From: Defluviicoccus sp.
GTDB lineage: Bacteria > Pseudomonadota > Alphaproteobacteria > MPNO01
Assembly: GCA_022826125.1 (NCBI GenBank)
Contig: JAJDVM010000108.1
Coordinates: forward strand, 1-35,120
Length of the DNA: 35,120 bases
Reading direction: 5' to 3'
Within the stretch, counting starts at the first letter, position 1. Every line of letters begins with the position of its first letter. Positions 16,268-24,721 of this stretch are shown piece after piece. Below the pieces are notes generated by a model that saw only the letters and a program-made list of their open reading frames with translations, had not been told where the DNA came from and made no database searches. A program made the position numbers and the translations under genes.

Positions 16268-17539
16268 TCAGACCGCCTTCGCCGCCTGGCTGGCCGCGAA
16301 CGCGAGCCCGTAGAATCGCGACTTGACCGGGGCCAGCCCGTCCTTCGCCGGCTCGGTGACGGGCAGCGGCAGATCCTCTTCCTTTCCGCCCGCCAGCAAC
16401 TCGGCCATCGCCCTGCCGAACACGGTCCCCGGCGCAATCCCCCGGCCGTTATAGCCGATGGGCGTATAGAGCCCGTCCGCCAGGCGGTGGATGCGGGGCA
16501 GATGGTCGGGCGTCAGGGCGATCCGCCCGTACCAGGCCCTCTCGAACCCGACCGGTCCCAGCCCGTGAAAGACCCGCCGGAGACGGCGTTCGGCCCAGCG
16601 CCGCGACAACCCCGTCTCGCCGCCGAACACGCGGCCCATGGAGCCCACGATCAACCGGTCGAAAGCGTCGCGGCGCACCGAGAACATGATCGGCGCGGTG
16701 TCCCACAGGCCCTGCCTTTCCGGCAGAACGGCGTGCGCGCGCTCCCCGAGCGGAGCCGTGGCGACCTGGAAGTAGTGGATGATCGTGAAGGTCTTGTTCA
16801 GCCCCGGCCACAGATCGTCCGTGTAGGCGTTGGTCCCGAGCACCACGGCCCGCGCGGAAACCCGGCCCCGGTCGGTGTCGACGATCCACCGGTCTCCGTC
16901 TCGGCGAAGAGCCCGCGCGGTGACGCCGGTGGATATGCGGGCCCCGGCGCTGAGGGCGGCACGAGCGAGTCCCCGCACGTAACCCATCGGGTTGATCGTA
17001 CCCGCGCGCCGGTCCAGCAGGCCGCCGCAATAGGCATCGCTGCCGATCTTCTCCGATGCCTCCGCCCTCGACAGGAGCTCGACCGGCGCGCCCAGCCTCC
17101 GCCATTCCCCGGCCCGCCGCTCGAGGTCCCGGAACCCGCGCTCGGAATGGGCGGCGTGAATGGTTCCGCTGCGCGTCAGCTCGCAGCGGATCTGATGACG
17201 CTCGATCAGCGACATCACGTAGGCGGGCCCGTTACCCAGCGCCTCGGTCAGCGCGGCGCCCTTCTCCTCGCCGAGACGCGCGCGCACGTCCCATGGCGGC
17301 AGCCAGACGCCGGGATTCAGGAGCCCGACATTGCGGCCCGAGCCGCCGTGACCGATCCTCTGGGCTTCCAGAACGTGGCAATCGAGGCCGCGCTCCGCCG
17401 CGTGCAGCGCGGTCGACAGCCCGGTGAAGCCGCCGCCCACGATCGCCACGCCGGTTTCGACATCGCCCTCCATCGGCGAGTCGAGATCCGACTCGTCGGC
17501 GGTGATGTCCCAGAGCGAGATCGGCGGCGCTTCCGACAT
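16268..17539 (-). CDS. FAD-dependent amine oxidase of the DAO family (PuuB-like)
   Basis: A 423-residue DAO-superfamily flavoprotein. The dinucleotide fold is VAIVGGGFTGLS (GGGFTG at 35-40), followed by the second FAD motif GHGGSGRNVGLLNPG (63-77). The C-terminal PIGYNGRGIAPGTVFGRAMAEL closes the FAD site. This is the pattern of gamma-glutamylputrescine oxidase and related amine or amino-acid oxidases, which convert C-N single bonds to imines with release of hydrogen peroxide. The ATG at 17539 lies five bases after the enamidase-like gene. Upstream in-frame codons overlap that gene and were not included. The exact amine substrate is unknown. Confidence 0.87.
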   Translation of the reverse strand: MSEAPPISLWDITADESDLDSPMEGDVETGVAIVGGGFTGLSTALHAAERGLDCHVLEAQRIGHGGSGRNVGLLNPGVWLPPWDVRARLGEEKGAALTEALGNGPAYVMSLIERHQIRCELTRSGTIHAAHSERGFRDLERRAGEWRRLGAPVELLSRAEASEKIGSDAYCGGLLDRRAGTINPMGYVRGLARAALSAGARISTGVTARALRRDGDRWIVDTDRGRVSARAVVLGTNAYTDDLWPGLNKTFTIIHYFQVATAPLGERAHAVLPERQGLWDTAPIMFSVRRDAFDRLIVGSMGRVFGGETGLSRRWAERRLRRVFHGLGPVGFERAWYGRIALTPDHLPRIHRLADGLYTPIGYNGRGIAPGTVFGRAMAELLAGGKEEDLPLPVTEPAKDGLAPVKSRFYGLAFAASQAAKAV

Positions 17540-17544
17540 CGCGC

Positions 17545-18744
17545 CTAGACGTGGGCGGCGGGCGAGAACAGGTTCGGCTGGTTGTTCTTCGCGATGGCGG
17601 TTTTCCGCGTCGGCGGCGGGGTGTTGCGGCTCTTGCCGATGAAGCGCGGAACGCCGGAGGTGAAGCATGCCGCGATCGCCGGGAAGTCGCCGTTCTTGAT
17701 CGAGCCCAGCGCGTCGTCCTTGGAACAGCCGAGCGGGTTGTCGAGCACCAGAACGTCGGCCTCCAGCCCGGGTTTCAGGAAACCCGTGTCGAGCCGGTAG
17801 ATCTTGGCGACGTTGCCGGTGGCGGCCGCGATGATCATCTCCGCCGAATAGTCCGACAGGCAGGACAGCTCGCAGACCGACTTGATCATGCCGAGCGGCA
17901 TCACACCCGTTCCGGTCGGCGTGTCGGTGGCGATCAGGAAACGGTCGTACTGGTCGGCCTCGACGGCGAGGTTGAGGCAGAGGAGCGCCGTCCGGATATT
18001 GCCCGCCTGGCAGATCTGCAGCGCGATCTCGGTCTCGTTGACGATCGGCGCGAAGTCCTCGTCCGGCATCGCCACCGGCCCGCCGTTGACGTGGAACGAA
18101 ACGTCGGGGCGCATGTCCATCAGGTGCTTGCCGATGATCGCCGAGGAATCGGGGATCGACGCGCCGCCGGTGTGACAGTTGACGATCATCCCAGCCGCCT
18201 GCGCCATCCGCACGTAGGGGGTGTATTCGAAGGGCGACTGGAACTTGCCGAACCCGGCCTTGGCAAGCCAGATGCCCTTGTCGGCCATCTCGTTGAAGTC
18301 GTCGGCCGAGAGCCCGGGCTCGAGGATCACCGCGCCGGCGTGCACCCGCATCCCGCCCGGCCGGTAGTTGTCGAAGCACTTCTTGGCCGCGATGGCGAGC
18401 GCCTTCACGCCCTCCGGATCGCTTGGCCTCCCCGGCACGTGCACCTCGCAGGCGGTGATCGACGTCGTGGTCCCGCCGTGCAGGTAGCTTTCGAGGAAGC
18501 CCACCGTCTTCTGGCGCGGGGTGTAGTCGCCGAAGGTGTTGTGCACCTGGGAATCGATCATCCCCGGCATGGCGGTCATGCCGCCCGCGTCGAGGACGAC
18601 GTCGCAGGCCTCGATCTTCGACGCCTCGACGGTACCCACCTCCTCGATGAGCCCGTCCTCCATCAGGATCGAGTCGCCGTCGGCGAGCGGTTCCCGCCAG
18701 TCGCCGGTGACGATGGTGTCGAGATTGACGATTGCGGTCTTCAT
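17545..18744 (-). CDS. Enamidase-like amidohydrolase with an altered HxH motif
   Basis: A 399-residue amidohydrolase resembling enamidase, the enzyme of nicotinate fermentation that opens 6-oxo-tetrahydronicotinate. Shared-looking blocks are FGDYTPRQKT (71-80), HVPGRPSDPEG, VHAGAVILEPGL, the metal histidines His191 (CHTGG) and His218 (FHVNGG), Asp274 (TDTPTGTG) and SRNTPPP near the C-terminus. The first metal motif reads Asp64-Ser-Gln66-Val-His68 where the superfamily normally has HxH. The usual bridging acid or Lys position may be Lys162 (AKAGFG). The ATG at 18744 has a clear GGGGAGGG site. The enzyme probably acts on a cyclic amide or enamide, but the missing histidine leaves its activity uncertain. 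Confidence 0.82.
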   Translation of the reverse strand: MKTAIVNLDTIVTGDWREPLADGDSILMEDGLIEEVGTVEASKIEACDVVLDAGGMTAMPGMIDSQVHNTFGDYTPRQKTVGFLESYLHGGTTTSITACEVHVPGRPSDPEGVKALAIAAKKCFDNYRPGGMRVHAGAVILEPGLSADDFNEMADKGIWLAKAGFGKFQSPFEYTPYVRMAQAAGMIVNCHTGGASIPDSSAIIGKHLMDMRPDVSFHVNGGPVAMPDEDFAPIVNETEIALQICQAGNIRTALLCLNLAVEADQYDRFLIATDTPTGTGVMPLGMIKSVCELSCLSDYSAEMIIAAATGNVAKIYRLDTGFLKPGLEADVLVLDNPLGCSKDDALGSIKNGDFPAIAACFTSGVPRFIGKSRNTPPPTRKTAIAKNNQPNLFSPAAHV

Positions 18745-18770
18745 GGATCCCTCCCCGGTGCGGCCGGTCG

Positions 18771-19346
18771 TCAGACCAGCCCGTCCTCGCACTTGGCGTC
18801 CTGCTTGCTGAGCCCGCCGACGCGGTGGTTGAGCCGCCCGCGGTTGGCGATGCAGCAGATGATCGCGATCTCGTCGGGCAGCGGCGCGTCGGGCACCATG
18901 ACGCTCATCCCGTCGTAATGCGATCGCACGTAGAGCGCATCCTTGTGGGCGAGCGGGATGTCGATCGGTTCGCCGGGATAGGCGCGCTTGGTGAAGGACG
19001 AGATCCAGGCCTTGCCGCCGCCCACCGCGTCCCGCATGGCGTTGCCGTAGACGGTGGTCAGCATCGCCACGCCGTGCTCCTGCTCGCCGTCGCTGCCGAT
19101 CAGGGCCGCCTTGCCGTAGGATTCCGGCGTGTACGGTCCCAGCGCATCGACCGCCATCGCCGAGATCTTCTCGCCGATCGCGGTCGAGGCGTCGATCAGT
19201 CCGCTCAGATCCTCGACATAGCCCTGCCCGGCGAGCGGGTTCTTGACCACCGCGACCACGGCCACCTTCTTCAGCGGCTCGTTCGCTTCGCGGCCCATCT
19301 CGCTCATCGTCTCGTCGACGGCGGTAAACAGCTTCCGGATGTGCAT
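18771..19346 (-). CDS. DUF1185 (amino acid synthesis family) protein
   Basis: A 191-residue protein of the DUF1185 / AA_synth family. MHIRKLFTAVDETMSEMG at the start, AVVKNPLAGQGYVEDLSGLI (38-57, approximate), ALGPYTPESYGKAALIG and the C-terminal ANRGRLNHRVGGL are typical. The family has no established biochemical role. Members are often annotated in catabolic clusters next to amidohydrolases and flavin oxygenases, as here. It is the first gene of the minus-strand operon; the ATG at 19346 has GGGGGGAGG immediately upstream. The Ala-rich extension possible up to 19406 has no ribosome site and was rejected. Confidence 0.85.
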   Translation of the reverse strand: MHIRKLFTAVDETMSEMGREANEPLKKVAVVAVVKNPLAGQGYVEDLSGLIDASTAIGEKISAMAVDALGPYTPESYGKAALIGSDGEQEHGVAMLTTVYGNAMRDAVGGGKAWISSFTKRAYPGEPIDIPLAHKDALYVRSHYDGMSVMVPDAPLPDEIAIICCIANRGRLNHRVGGLSKQDAKCEDGLV

Positions 19347-19410
19347 CGGCCTCCCCCCGGTATCGCCCGCGATCTTAGGCGCGGGACGCCGCTCGGGGAA
19401 CCTCACAGCC

Positions 19411-19520
19411 GTCCCTCGATACGGCGCCTGCGGCGCCTACTCGGGATGAGGGCCTGTTTCCCGTTGCTTCAATGTTACCCTCACCCTGAGTAGCGGCGTA
19501 GCCGCGTATCGAAGGGCGCG
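19411..19520. repeat. Paired inverted repeat, copy 1 (divergent intergenic)
   Basis: Two roughly 40-base units face each other. The right unit reads CCTCACCCTGAGTAG, then a small hairpin GCGGC-GTA-GCCGC, then GTATCGAAGGG. The left unit is its near reverse complement, with its own hairpin GGCGCC-TGC-GGCGCC. The spacer holds GTTGCTTCAATG. It sits between the divergent DUF1185 and LLM starts, so it overlaps any promoter region there. I could not identify convincing -35/-10 pairs for either gene in 19347-19577. Confidence 0.8.
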
Positions 19521-19577
19521 GCTGGCGTCGCACGGCGATCTTCGGCACACTCCGCCGCGTCCCGGGAGAACCGCCAG

Positions 19578-20690
19578 ATGACCAATCCGCTGTTCAACGA
19601 CAACCGGATGAAGCTCGGCATCATCGCGATGAACTGCAGCCACGGCTCGACCATCACGACGGCCGAGAACACCTGGGAAATGACCTGGCCGGACACGCGC
19701 GAGGTCGCGGTGATGGCCGACCGGGCGGGGCTCGAGGTGCTGCTGCCAGTCGCGCGCTGGAAGGGCTACGGAGGGCCGACCAACTTCAACAACCGGACCT
19801 TCGAGACCTATACCTGGGCCTCGGCGGTTGCCGCGGTCACCGATTATTCCTGCGTTTTCTCGACCTCGCACGTCCCCCTGATCCACCCGGTCGCAGCCGC
19901 CAAGCAATGCGCCACCATCGATCACATCTCGGGCGGACGGTTCGGCCTCAACGTGGTGTGCGGCTGGTTCAAGAACGAGTTCGAGATGTTCGGCGCCGAG
20001 TGGCGCGAGCACGACGTGCGCTACGAATACGCTGCCGAATGGCTCGACTTCGCGCGGAAGATCTGGACCCAGGAGGGCGAGTTCGATTTCGAGGGCCGAT
20101 GGTTCGAGGCGAAGAACGTCTGGAGCGAGCCCAAGCCGGTGCAGCCGGTCCTCCCGGTGATGAACGCTGGCGGCTCGCCGGCCGGCCAGCATTTCGCCGC
20201 CACCCAGGCCGACATGAACTTTGTCATCCTGAAGGAGCACGAGGTCGAGGCCGGCAAGGCGCAGATCGAAAGGCTCAAGGGGATGGCACGCGAGGCCGGG
20301 CGCGAAATCCAGAGCTGGATCCACGTCTACGTCGTCTGCCGCGACACCGACGCGGAAGCCGAGGACTATCTCGACTACTATGTCCGCCGGAAGGGGGATT
20401 ACGAGGCGGTGAACAACCTGCTCGATATCTTCGGCATGCAATCCAAGACCCTGGACCCCAAGGTGCTCGACGAGTTCCGCTTTCACTTCATCGCCGGCCA
20501 CGGCGGCTACCCGCTGGTCGGCACGCCCGAGACCATCGTCGCCGAGATCGACAAGCTGATCGAGATCGGCATCGACGGCGTGCTGATGTCATGGGTGGAC
20601 TACAAGACCGAGCTCGCGCAATGGATCGACGATGTCATGCCGCTGATGGAGCAGGCCGGGCAGCGCGCGCCGATGCGCAAGGCGGCGTGA
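19578..20690 (+). CDS. LLM-class flavin-dependent monooxygenase, SfnG/RutA-like
   Basis: A 370-residue luciferase-like monooxygenase. ATIDHISGGRFGLNVVCGW (about 112-130) followed by FGAEWREHDVRYEYAAEW is the signature of the SfnG (dimethylsulfone) and RutA (uracil ring opening) branch; MNAGGSPAGQHFAA is the matching substrate-side block. These enzymes use reduced FMN and O2, in some cases through a flavin-N5 peroxide, to cleave C-N, C-S or C-C bonds. The needed flavin reductase is not nearby. The ATG at 19578 has GGGAG ten bases upstream. It is the first of two tandem LLM genes and is divergent from the enamidase operon. Confidence 0.9.
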   Translation: MTNPLFNDNRMKLGIIAMNCSHGSTITTAENTWEMTWPDTREVAVMADRAGLEVLLPVARWKGYGGPTNFNNRTFETYTWASAVAAVTDYSCVFSTSHVPLIHPVAAAKQCATIDHISGGRFGLNVVCGWFKNEFEMFGAEWREHDVRYEYAAEWLDFARKIWTQEGEFDFEGRWFEAKNVWSEPKPVQPVLPVMNAGGSPAGQHFAATQADMNFVILKEHEVEAGKAQIERLKGMAREAGREIQSWIHVYVVCRDTDAEAEDYLDYYVRRKGDYEAVNNLLDIFGMQSKTLDPKVLDEFRFHFIAGHGGYPLVGTPETIVAEIDKLIEIGIDGVLMSWVDYKTELAQWIDDVMPLMEQAGQRAPMRKAA

Positions 20691-20721
20691 TCCGACATCC
20701 TCACGCGTAAAGGAAGTACAG

Positions 20722-21915
20722 ATGCAAGTCTTCTCGTTCCACCTGATGCCCTATGGCGACCTCGACATGGCAGAGAGGGCGAAGCACAAGGCGGCGTGGG
20801 TGGTGCTGCCCAATAGCCTGTTCGACCCGGAGGCCGGGCATGCGCTCTACAACCGCTATCTCGACGAGCTCGAATATTGCGAGCAGGCGGGATTCGACGG
20901 GCTTTGCGTCAACGAGCATCACCAGAACGCCTACGGGCTGATGCCGTCCCCGGTGGTGATGGCCGCCGCGCTCTCGCGCCGCACGTCCCGCGCGAAGATC
21001 GCCATCCTCGGCAATGCCTTCTGCCTGCGGGAGCACCCGCTGACGCTCGCCGAAGAGCACGCGATGATCGACTGCATCACCGAGGGACGGCTGATCTCCG
21101 GCTTCGTGCGCGGCATCGGCGCCGAGTACTACTCGATGGGCGGCAACCCGACGCAGTCGCTGTCCAGGCACCAGGAGGCGCATGAGCTGGTCGTCCGCGC
21201 CTGGACCGAGGAAGGCCCGTTCGCGTTCGAGGGCAAGCACTACCACTTCGAATACGTGAACCTCTGGCCGCGCCCCTACCAGCAGCCGCACCCGCCGATC
21301 TGGTGCCCCTCGCAGGGCTCGACCGAGACCATCGAGTGGGCCTCGCACCCGGATCGGCGCTACGTCTATCTCCAGACCTACAGCCCGTTCACCTCGGTCG
21401 CGCGCTACCTCAACATGTATCGGGAGATGGCCGAGCGGAAGCACGGCTACACGGCCGCCTCGACCCAGATCGGCTGGGCGGCGCCGACCTATGTCGCCGA
21501 AACCGACGAGCAGGCGATCGAGGAGGCGCGGCCGCATATCGAGACCTTCTTCTCGAAGTTTCTCAACATGCCGATGGAGATGCATTTCCCGCCCGGCTAT
21601 CTCAGCCATTCGTCCCTCAAGGGCGTCCTGAAGCACAAGCGCCAGCTGCGCGGCGGCCAGGGCCCGTCGATCGAGCAGCTCATCGAGGTCGGCACCTTCC
21701 TCTGCGGCAGCCCGGAGACGGTGCGGAAGCGGATCGCCGAGGCGCACCGGCTGACCGGGTTCCAGAACTTCGTCGCCATGATGCAGTTCGCGACCTTGCC
21801 GGCCGATCTCACGCGGAAAAACATCGAGCTGTTCGCCGAGAAGGTGATGCCGGGCGTCCGCGCGCTCGGCGACGACAACTATGCCGGACTCCAGGCGGCG
21901 ATGGCGGCGGAGTAG
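20722..21915 (+). CDS. LLM-class flavin-dependent monooxygenase, second type
   Basis: A 397-residue luciferase-like monooxygenase of a different branch from its neighbour. Landmarks are NEHHQNAYGLMPSPVVMAA (about 64-82), RAKIAILGNAFCLREHPLTL, the GRLISGFVRGIGAEY motif, and VGTFLCGSPETVRKRI near the C-terminus, the usual LLM flavin-contact sequence. NEHHQ is typical of the LuxA/limonene-type subgroup. It starts 31 bases after the first LLM gene behind an AGGAAG site, so the two are probably one transcript. The two oxygenases may act at successive steps or on different substrates. The gene ends just before a repeat element. Confidence 0.9.
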   Translation: MQVFSFHLMPYGDLDMAERAKHKAAWVVLPNSLFDPEAGHALYNRYLDELEYCEQAGFDGLCVNEHHQNAYGLMPSPVVMAAALSRRTSRAKIAILGNAFCLREHPLTLAEEHAMIDCITEGRLISGFVRGIGAEYYSMGGNPTQSLSRHQEAHELVVRAWTEEGPFAFEGKHYHFEYVNLWPRPYQQPHPPIWCPSQGSTETIEWASHPDRRYVYLQTYSPFTSVARYLNMYREMAERKHGYTAASTQIGWAAPTYVAETDEQAIEEARPHIETFFSKFLNMPMEMHFPPGYLSHSSLKGVLKHKRQLRGGQGPSIEQLIEVGTFLCGSPETVRKRIAEAHRLTGFQNFVAMMQFATLPADLTRKNIELFAEKVMPGVRALGDDNYAGLQAAMAAE

Positions 21916-21918
21916 CGG

Positions 21919-22025
21919 CGCCCTTCGATACGCGGCTTCGCCGCTACTCAGGGTGAGGGAAGAGGTTGGCGCACCCAGAAAGTCCCCTCATCCCGAGTAG
22001 GCCCGCAGGGCCGTATCGAGGGACG
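21919..22025. repeat. Paired inverted repeat, copy 2 (between convergent genes)
   Basis: The left unit (21919-21960) starts CGCCCTTCGATACGCGGC and ends CTACTCAGGGTGAGGGA. The right unit (21984-22025) reads CCCCTCATCCCGAGTAG, a short hairpin, then CCGTATCGAGGGACG. They are near reverse complements with a 23-base spacer. The element fills the gap between the stops of the LLM gene and the FAD hydroxylase gene and could form a long stem on either transcript, as a two-way terminator would. Confidence 0.85.
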
Positions 22026-22029
22026 CGGA

Positions 22030-23232
22030 TCAGCCGACCGCTTCGGCCTTTCTCAAAGCCGCGATCATCGAGGAGCGCAGCAGGAAATCGCGGGCCTTCG
22101 CGGGGTCCCCGGCCTGGCGGCTGAGGTCGTCGAGCCGCTTCCCCCGCACCGCAGGGTCCTTTTCCTCCAGCAGCGCCTTGTTGCGGAGCGTCGCCGCCTG
22201 GACGTACTCGACGGCGATCGGACGGCGTTGCTCGTCGTAGAGGTCGAACAGCGCCTCGTCCCCCTCGCCCCGCCAGACGCTCACGATCTTGCCGCACAGA
22301 TTGACCGCGTCGTGGATTCCGCCGTTCATCCCCATCCCACCGAGCGGATTGTTGATATGCGCCGAATCGCCGGCGAGGAAGATCCGCCCCTTGCGGTAGG
22401 TCTCGGCGACCCGCTGATGCACCGCATAGGCGGTCCGGTGATAGGTCTCGTAGGGGCCGTCCTTGGGACAGACGGCATGCATCCGCGCCTGCACGGTCTC
22501 CTCGCTCACCAGCTCCTCCGCCGTGTCGCCAGGTTGAGTGGGCATCAGGAGCCGCCAGAGCCCCGGCACGCGGACGAACACGAACCACGATTCGGGGTCG
22601 GCGACATAGGCGATGGGCGCGAGGTTCTCGAAATGCGCGCCGAAATCGTATTCCGTCGAGGTGCAGAGCCAGAGCTCCGGAAAGGTGAGTCCGGGAAACA
22701 CGATCCCGGCGCCGATCCGGATGACGCTCGACGCGCCGTCGGCGGCGATCAGGTAGCAGCCCGCGAGCGTCTCCCTTCCATCCGGACCCTCGACGTCGAG
22801 CAGCACGCGGTCGGCGTCCTGCCGGGCGGCGACCGCCTTCGTCGAGAACCTGACATCGGCCTCGGGCATCGTCTTCAGGATGTCGACGACGATCCCGTTG
22901 AGCTTGTACTGCTCGGCCTGTACCCGGTAGGGATGGCCGGTATCGTCCTCGAGGATGCCGAGGTCCCATTCGGCGACGATGCCGCGTTCGGTATCCCGGT
23001 TCTGCCATATCGGGCAGACGATTCCCTGCTCGATCAGCGCCTCGACCACGCCGAGCTCTTCGAGCATGTCGAGGGTCGGCGGGTGGAAGGTGGACGCGCG
23101 GAGGTCCAGCGGAAGGGTCTCGCAGGCCTCGATCAGGACGACGGGGATGCCGGCGCGCGCGAGCGCGAGCGCGGCGACGCTCCCGACCGGACCGGCACCC
23201 GCGATCAGAACGCGATTTTCGTACTTGCTCAG
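22030..23232 (-). CDS. FAD-dependent aromatic hydroxylase (MhpA-like), probable CTG start
   Basis: A 400-residue class A flavoprotein monooxygenase. GAGPVG (12-17) binds ADP; YLIAADGASSVIR holds the DG motif; and GRIFLAGDSAHINNPLGGMG is the GD motif. Length is that of the core enzyme without the extra C-terminal domain of some homologues. It likely hydroxylates a phenolic ring using NAD(P)H. No ATG, GTG or TTG exists in frame between the upstream non-coding stretch and the Rossmann fold. A CTG at 23232 has GAGG upstream, overlaps the preceding stop as CTGA, and yields the expected N-terminus MSKYENRVLIAGAG. I take this CTG as the start. Translation is coupled to the reductase gene. Confidence 0.85.
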   Translation of the reverse strand: MSKYENRVLIAGAGPVGSVAALALARAGIPVVLIEACETLPLDLRASTFHPPTLDMLEELGVVEALIEQGIVCPIWQNRDTERGIVAEWDLGILEDDTGHPYRVQAEQYKLNGIVVDILKTMPEADVRFSTKAVAARQDADRVLLDVEGPDGRETLAGCYLIAADGASSVIRIGAGIVFPGLTFPELWLCTSTEYDFGAHFENLAPIAYVADPESWFVFVRVPGLWRLLMPTQPGDTAEELVSEETVQARMHAVCPKDGPYETYHRTAYAVHQRVAETYRKGRIFLAGDSAHINNPLGGMGMNGGIHDAVNLCGKIVSVWRGEGDEALFDLYDEQRRPIAVEYVQAATLRNKALLEEKDPAVRGKRLDDLSRQAGDPAKARDFLLRSSMIAALRKAEAVG

Positions 23233-23852
23233 CGGATCCTCGCCACCGCACCGTCGATCTTGACGCGGAACGCCTCCAGCCGCTGTTCGTCGAGAAGGTT
23301 GACGCCGTAGAGACTCAGCATCTCGAGCGTCGCCTGGGGCGCGCAGCCCTTGAGGATGCCGCCCTTGAGAACCCGCTTGATCGGCTGGCGAAGCAGCAGC
23401 CGGTCGACCTTCCACGGCGAGGCGAGCGTGGTGATCGCGAGGCAGTGCTTCAGATTGCCGAGGATCGGAGAGATGCCGCCGGTGGCGGGCACGTGGACGA
23501 ACGCGACGTCGGGCGCCCACACCCGGTCGAACCATCCCTTGAGCAGCGCGGGCATTCCGAACCACCAGGTGGGAAATACCAGGATCACCGTTTCCGCGCG
23601 CTTGAGCTGAGCGGTTTCGGCCGCGATCCGGCTGCCGTCGAAGTCGTCGAAATAGCTCCCCCGCTCGCCGGCGGAGAGCGGTGCCTCGAAGCCCTGTTTG
23701 TAGAGATCGAGATGCTCGTAAACGACGCCGTTCGCCTTGAGCCCGGTCTCCACCCGGGAAACCAGGTGGTGACAGAGGCTGTCCTGAAGCGGATGGCAGG
23801 AGACGAGCAGGCAGTTCCCCTCCTCGTTGCGGAGCGTTTCTGTCTCGGCCAC
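23229..23852 (-). CDS. Flavodoxin-fold NAD(P)H:quinone oxidoreductase
   Basis: A 207-residue protein of the NQO/MdaB flavodoxin-like family. FPTWWFGMPALLKGWFDRVW (about 103-122) is diagnostic, and CLLVSCHPLQDSLCHHLV near the N-terminus is the FMN/FAD phosphate loop region. It reduces quinones with NAD(P)H, or may supply reduced flavin or clear quinones made by the hydroxylase encoded directly downstream. The start is a GTG at 23852 with GGGGAGAAGG just before it; codons further upstream are not family-like. The 3' end overlaps the hydroxylase start by four bases. Confidence 0.87.
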   Translation of the reverse strand: MAETETLRNEEGNCLLVSCHPLQDSLCHHLVSRVETGLKANGVVYEHLDLYKQGFEAPLSAGERGSYFDDFDGSRIAAETAQLKRAETVILVFPTWWFGMPALLKGWFDRVWAPDVAFVHVPATGGISPILGNLKHCLAITTLASPWKVDRLLLRQPIKRVLKGGILKGCAPQATLEMLSLYGVNLLDEQRLEAFRVKIDGAVARIR

Positions 23853-23880
23853 GTCCTTCTCCCCGGTCGTCGCTTGCCGC

Positions 23881-23909
23881 ACTCTATGGCTGCGCCCGGG
23901 CCCCGGCAA
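23881..23909 (-). promoter_or_regulatory. Possible promoter of the reductase-hydroxylase pair
   Basis: On the minus strand TTGCCG (23904-23909) and TAGAGT (23881-23886) are 17 bases apart, 28 bases before the GTG start. Both hexamers match four of six consensus bases. No matching promoter was found for the divergent plus-strand gene. Confidence 0.35.
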
Positions 23910-23978
23910 TATCCACGGCGCTTGCCGCGGCCGCGCCGTCTTGGCAGCTTCGGAGTCGAACCGAGAAGGGAAACGACC

Positions 23979-24719
23979 TTGCCGCTCGACCATCTGAAGC
24001 CCGACGGCTGGCGCGCCCGCATAGGGGTGATCGTACCGCCGAGCAACACCGTCAACGAAACCGAGTTCAACCGCCTCAAACCGGACGGCGTGACGTTCCA
24101 CTTCACCCGGTCGCCGCTGCATCCGGACCCGGCGGCCGACGATTTCGCGGAGATGATGAGCGACCTCGACCGGGCCTGCGGCGACCTCGCGGCATGCGCC
24201 GTCGATCTCGTCGCCTATGGCTGCACGTCCGGATCGATGGCGTGTCCGGCGGACCGTCTCCTCGGCCGGATGCGGAAAGCCTCGGGCGTCGAGGGACTCT
24301 CCACCGCGGGCGCGATCCTGGCCGCGTTGAACGCGCTCGGCGCGACGCGGGTCGCGATGGCGACGCCCTACACCGAAGAGACCAACGCGCACGAGGCGCA
24401 CTATCTCGAAGACCACGGCATCCAGGTCGTCGCGGCGTCCGGTCTCGGGCTCAACGCCAGCCTCGAAAAGATTCAGCGGATATCCCGTGTCTCGCCGAAG
24501 GCGGTGTTCGATCACGCGCTGGCGGTGGACCGCCCGGAAGCGGAGGCGCTGCTGATCTGCTGCACCGACTTCAACACCGTCGATGCCATCGAGCCCCTGG
24601 AAGAGAAGCTCGGCAAGCCGGTCGTCACCAGCAACACGGCGACGCTCTGGGCCTCGCTGAGAACGCTCGGTATCGAGGACAGGATCGAGGGCTGCGGGCG
24701 GCTGCTCAGGGAATTCTGA
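23979..24719 (+). CDS. Asp/Glu racemase superfamily protein (maleate isomerase / arylmalonate decarboxylase-like)
   Basis: A 246-residue two-domain protein. IGVIVPPSNTVNETEF (15-30) is the N-terminal signature of the maleate isomerase, EutA and arylmalonate decarboxylase group. Cys82 (YGCTSGSM) and Cys194/Cys195 (ICCTDFNT) are placed as the two catalytic cysteines of the isomerases and racemases. YTEETNAHEAHYLEDHGI is also typical. It may isomerise a maleate-like diacid or decarboxylate a malonate. The start is a TTG at 23979 with GAGAAGGG eight bases before it; no ATG is available in frame. It is divergent from the quinone reductase gene. Confidence 0.82.
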   Translation: MPLDHLKPDGWRARIGVIVPPSNTVNETEFNRLKPDGVTFHFTRSPLHPDPAADDFAEMMSDLDRACGDLAACAVDLVAYGCTSGSMACPADRLLGRMRKASGVEGLSTAGAILAALNALGATRVAMATPYTEETNAHEAHYLEDHGIQVVAASGLGLNASLEKIQRISRVSPKAVFDHALAVDRPEAEALLICCTDFNTVDAIEPLEEKLGKPVVTSNTATLWASLRTLGIEDRIEGCGRLLREF

Positions 24720-24721
24720 CG

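Noticed and set aside
17540..18379. In-frame upstream extension of the DAO oxidase giving 703 residues
   Set aside because: It overlaps the enamidase-like gene in another frame and the FAD domain is complete from 17539.
19347..19577. Promoters for the divergent DUF1185 and LLM operons
   Set aside because: Candidate boxes such as TAAGAT lack a convincing -35 partner at 16-18 bases; the repeat confuses the signal.
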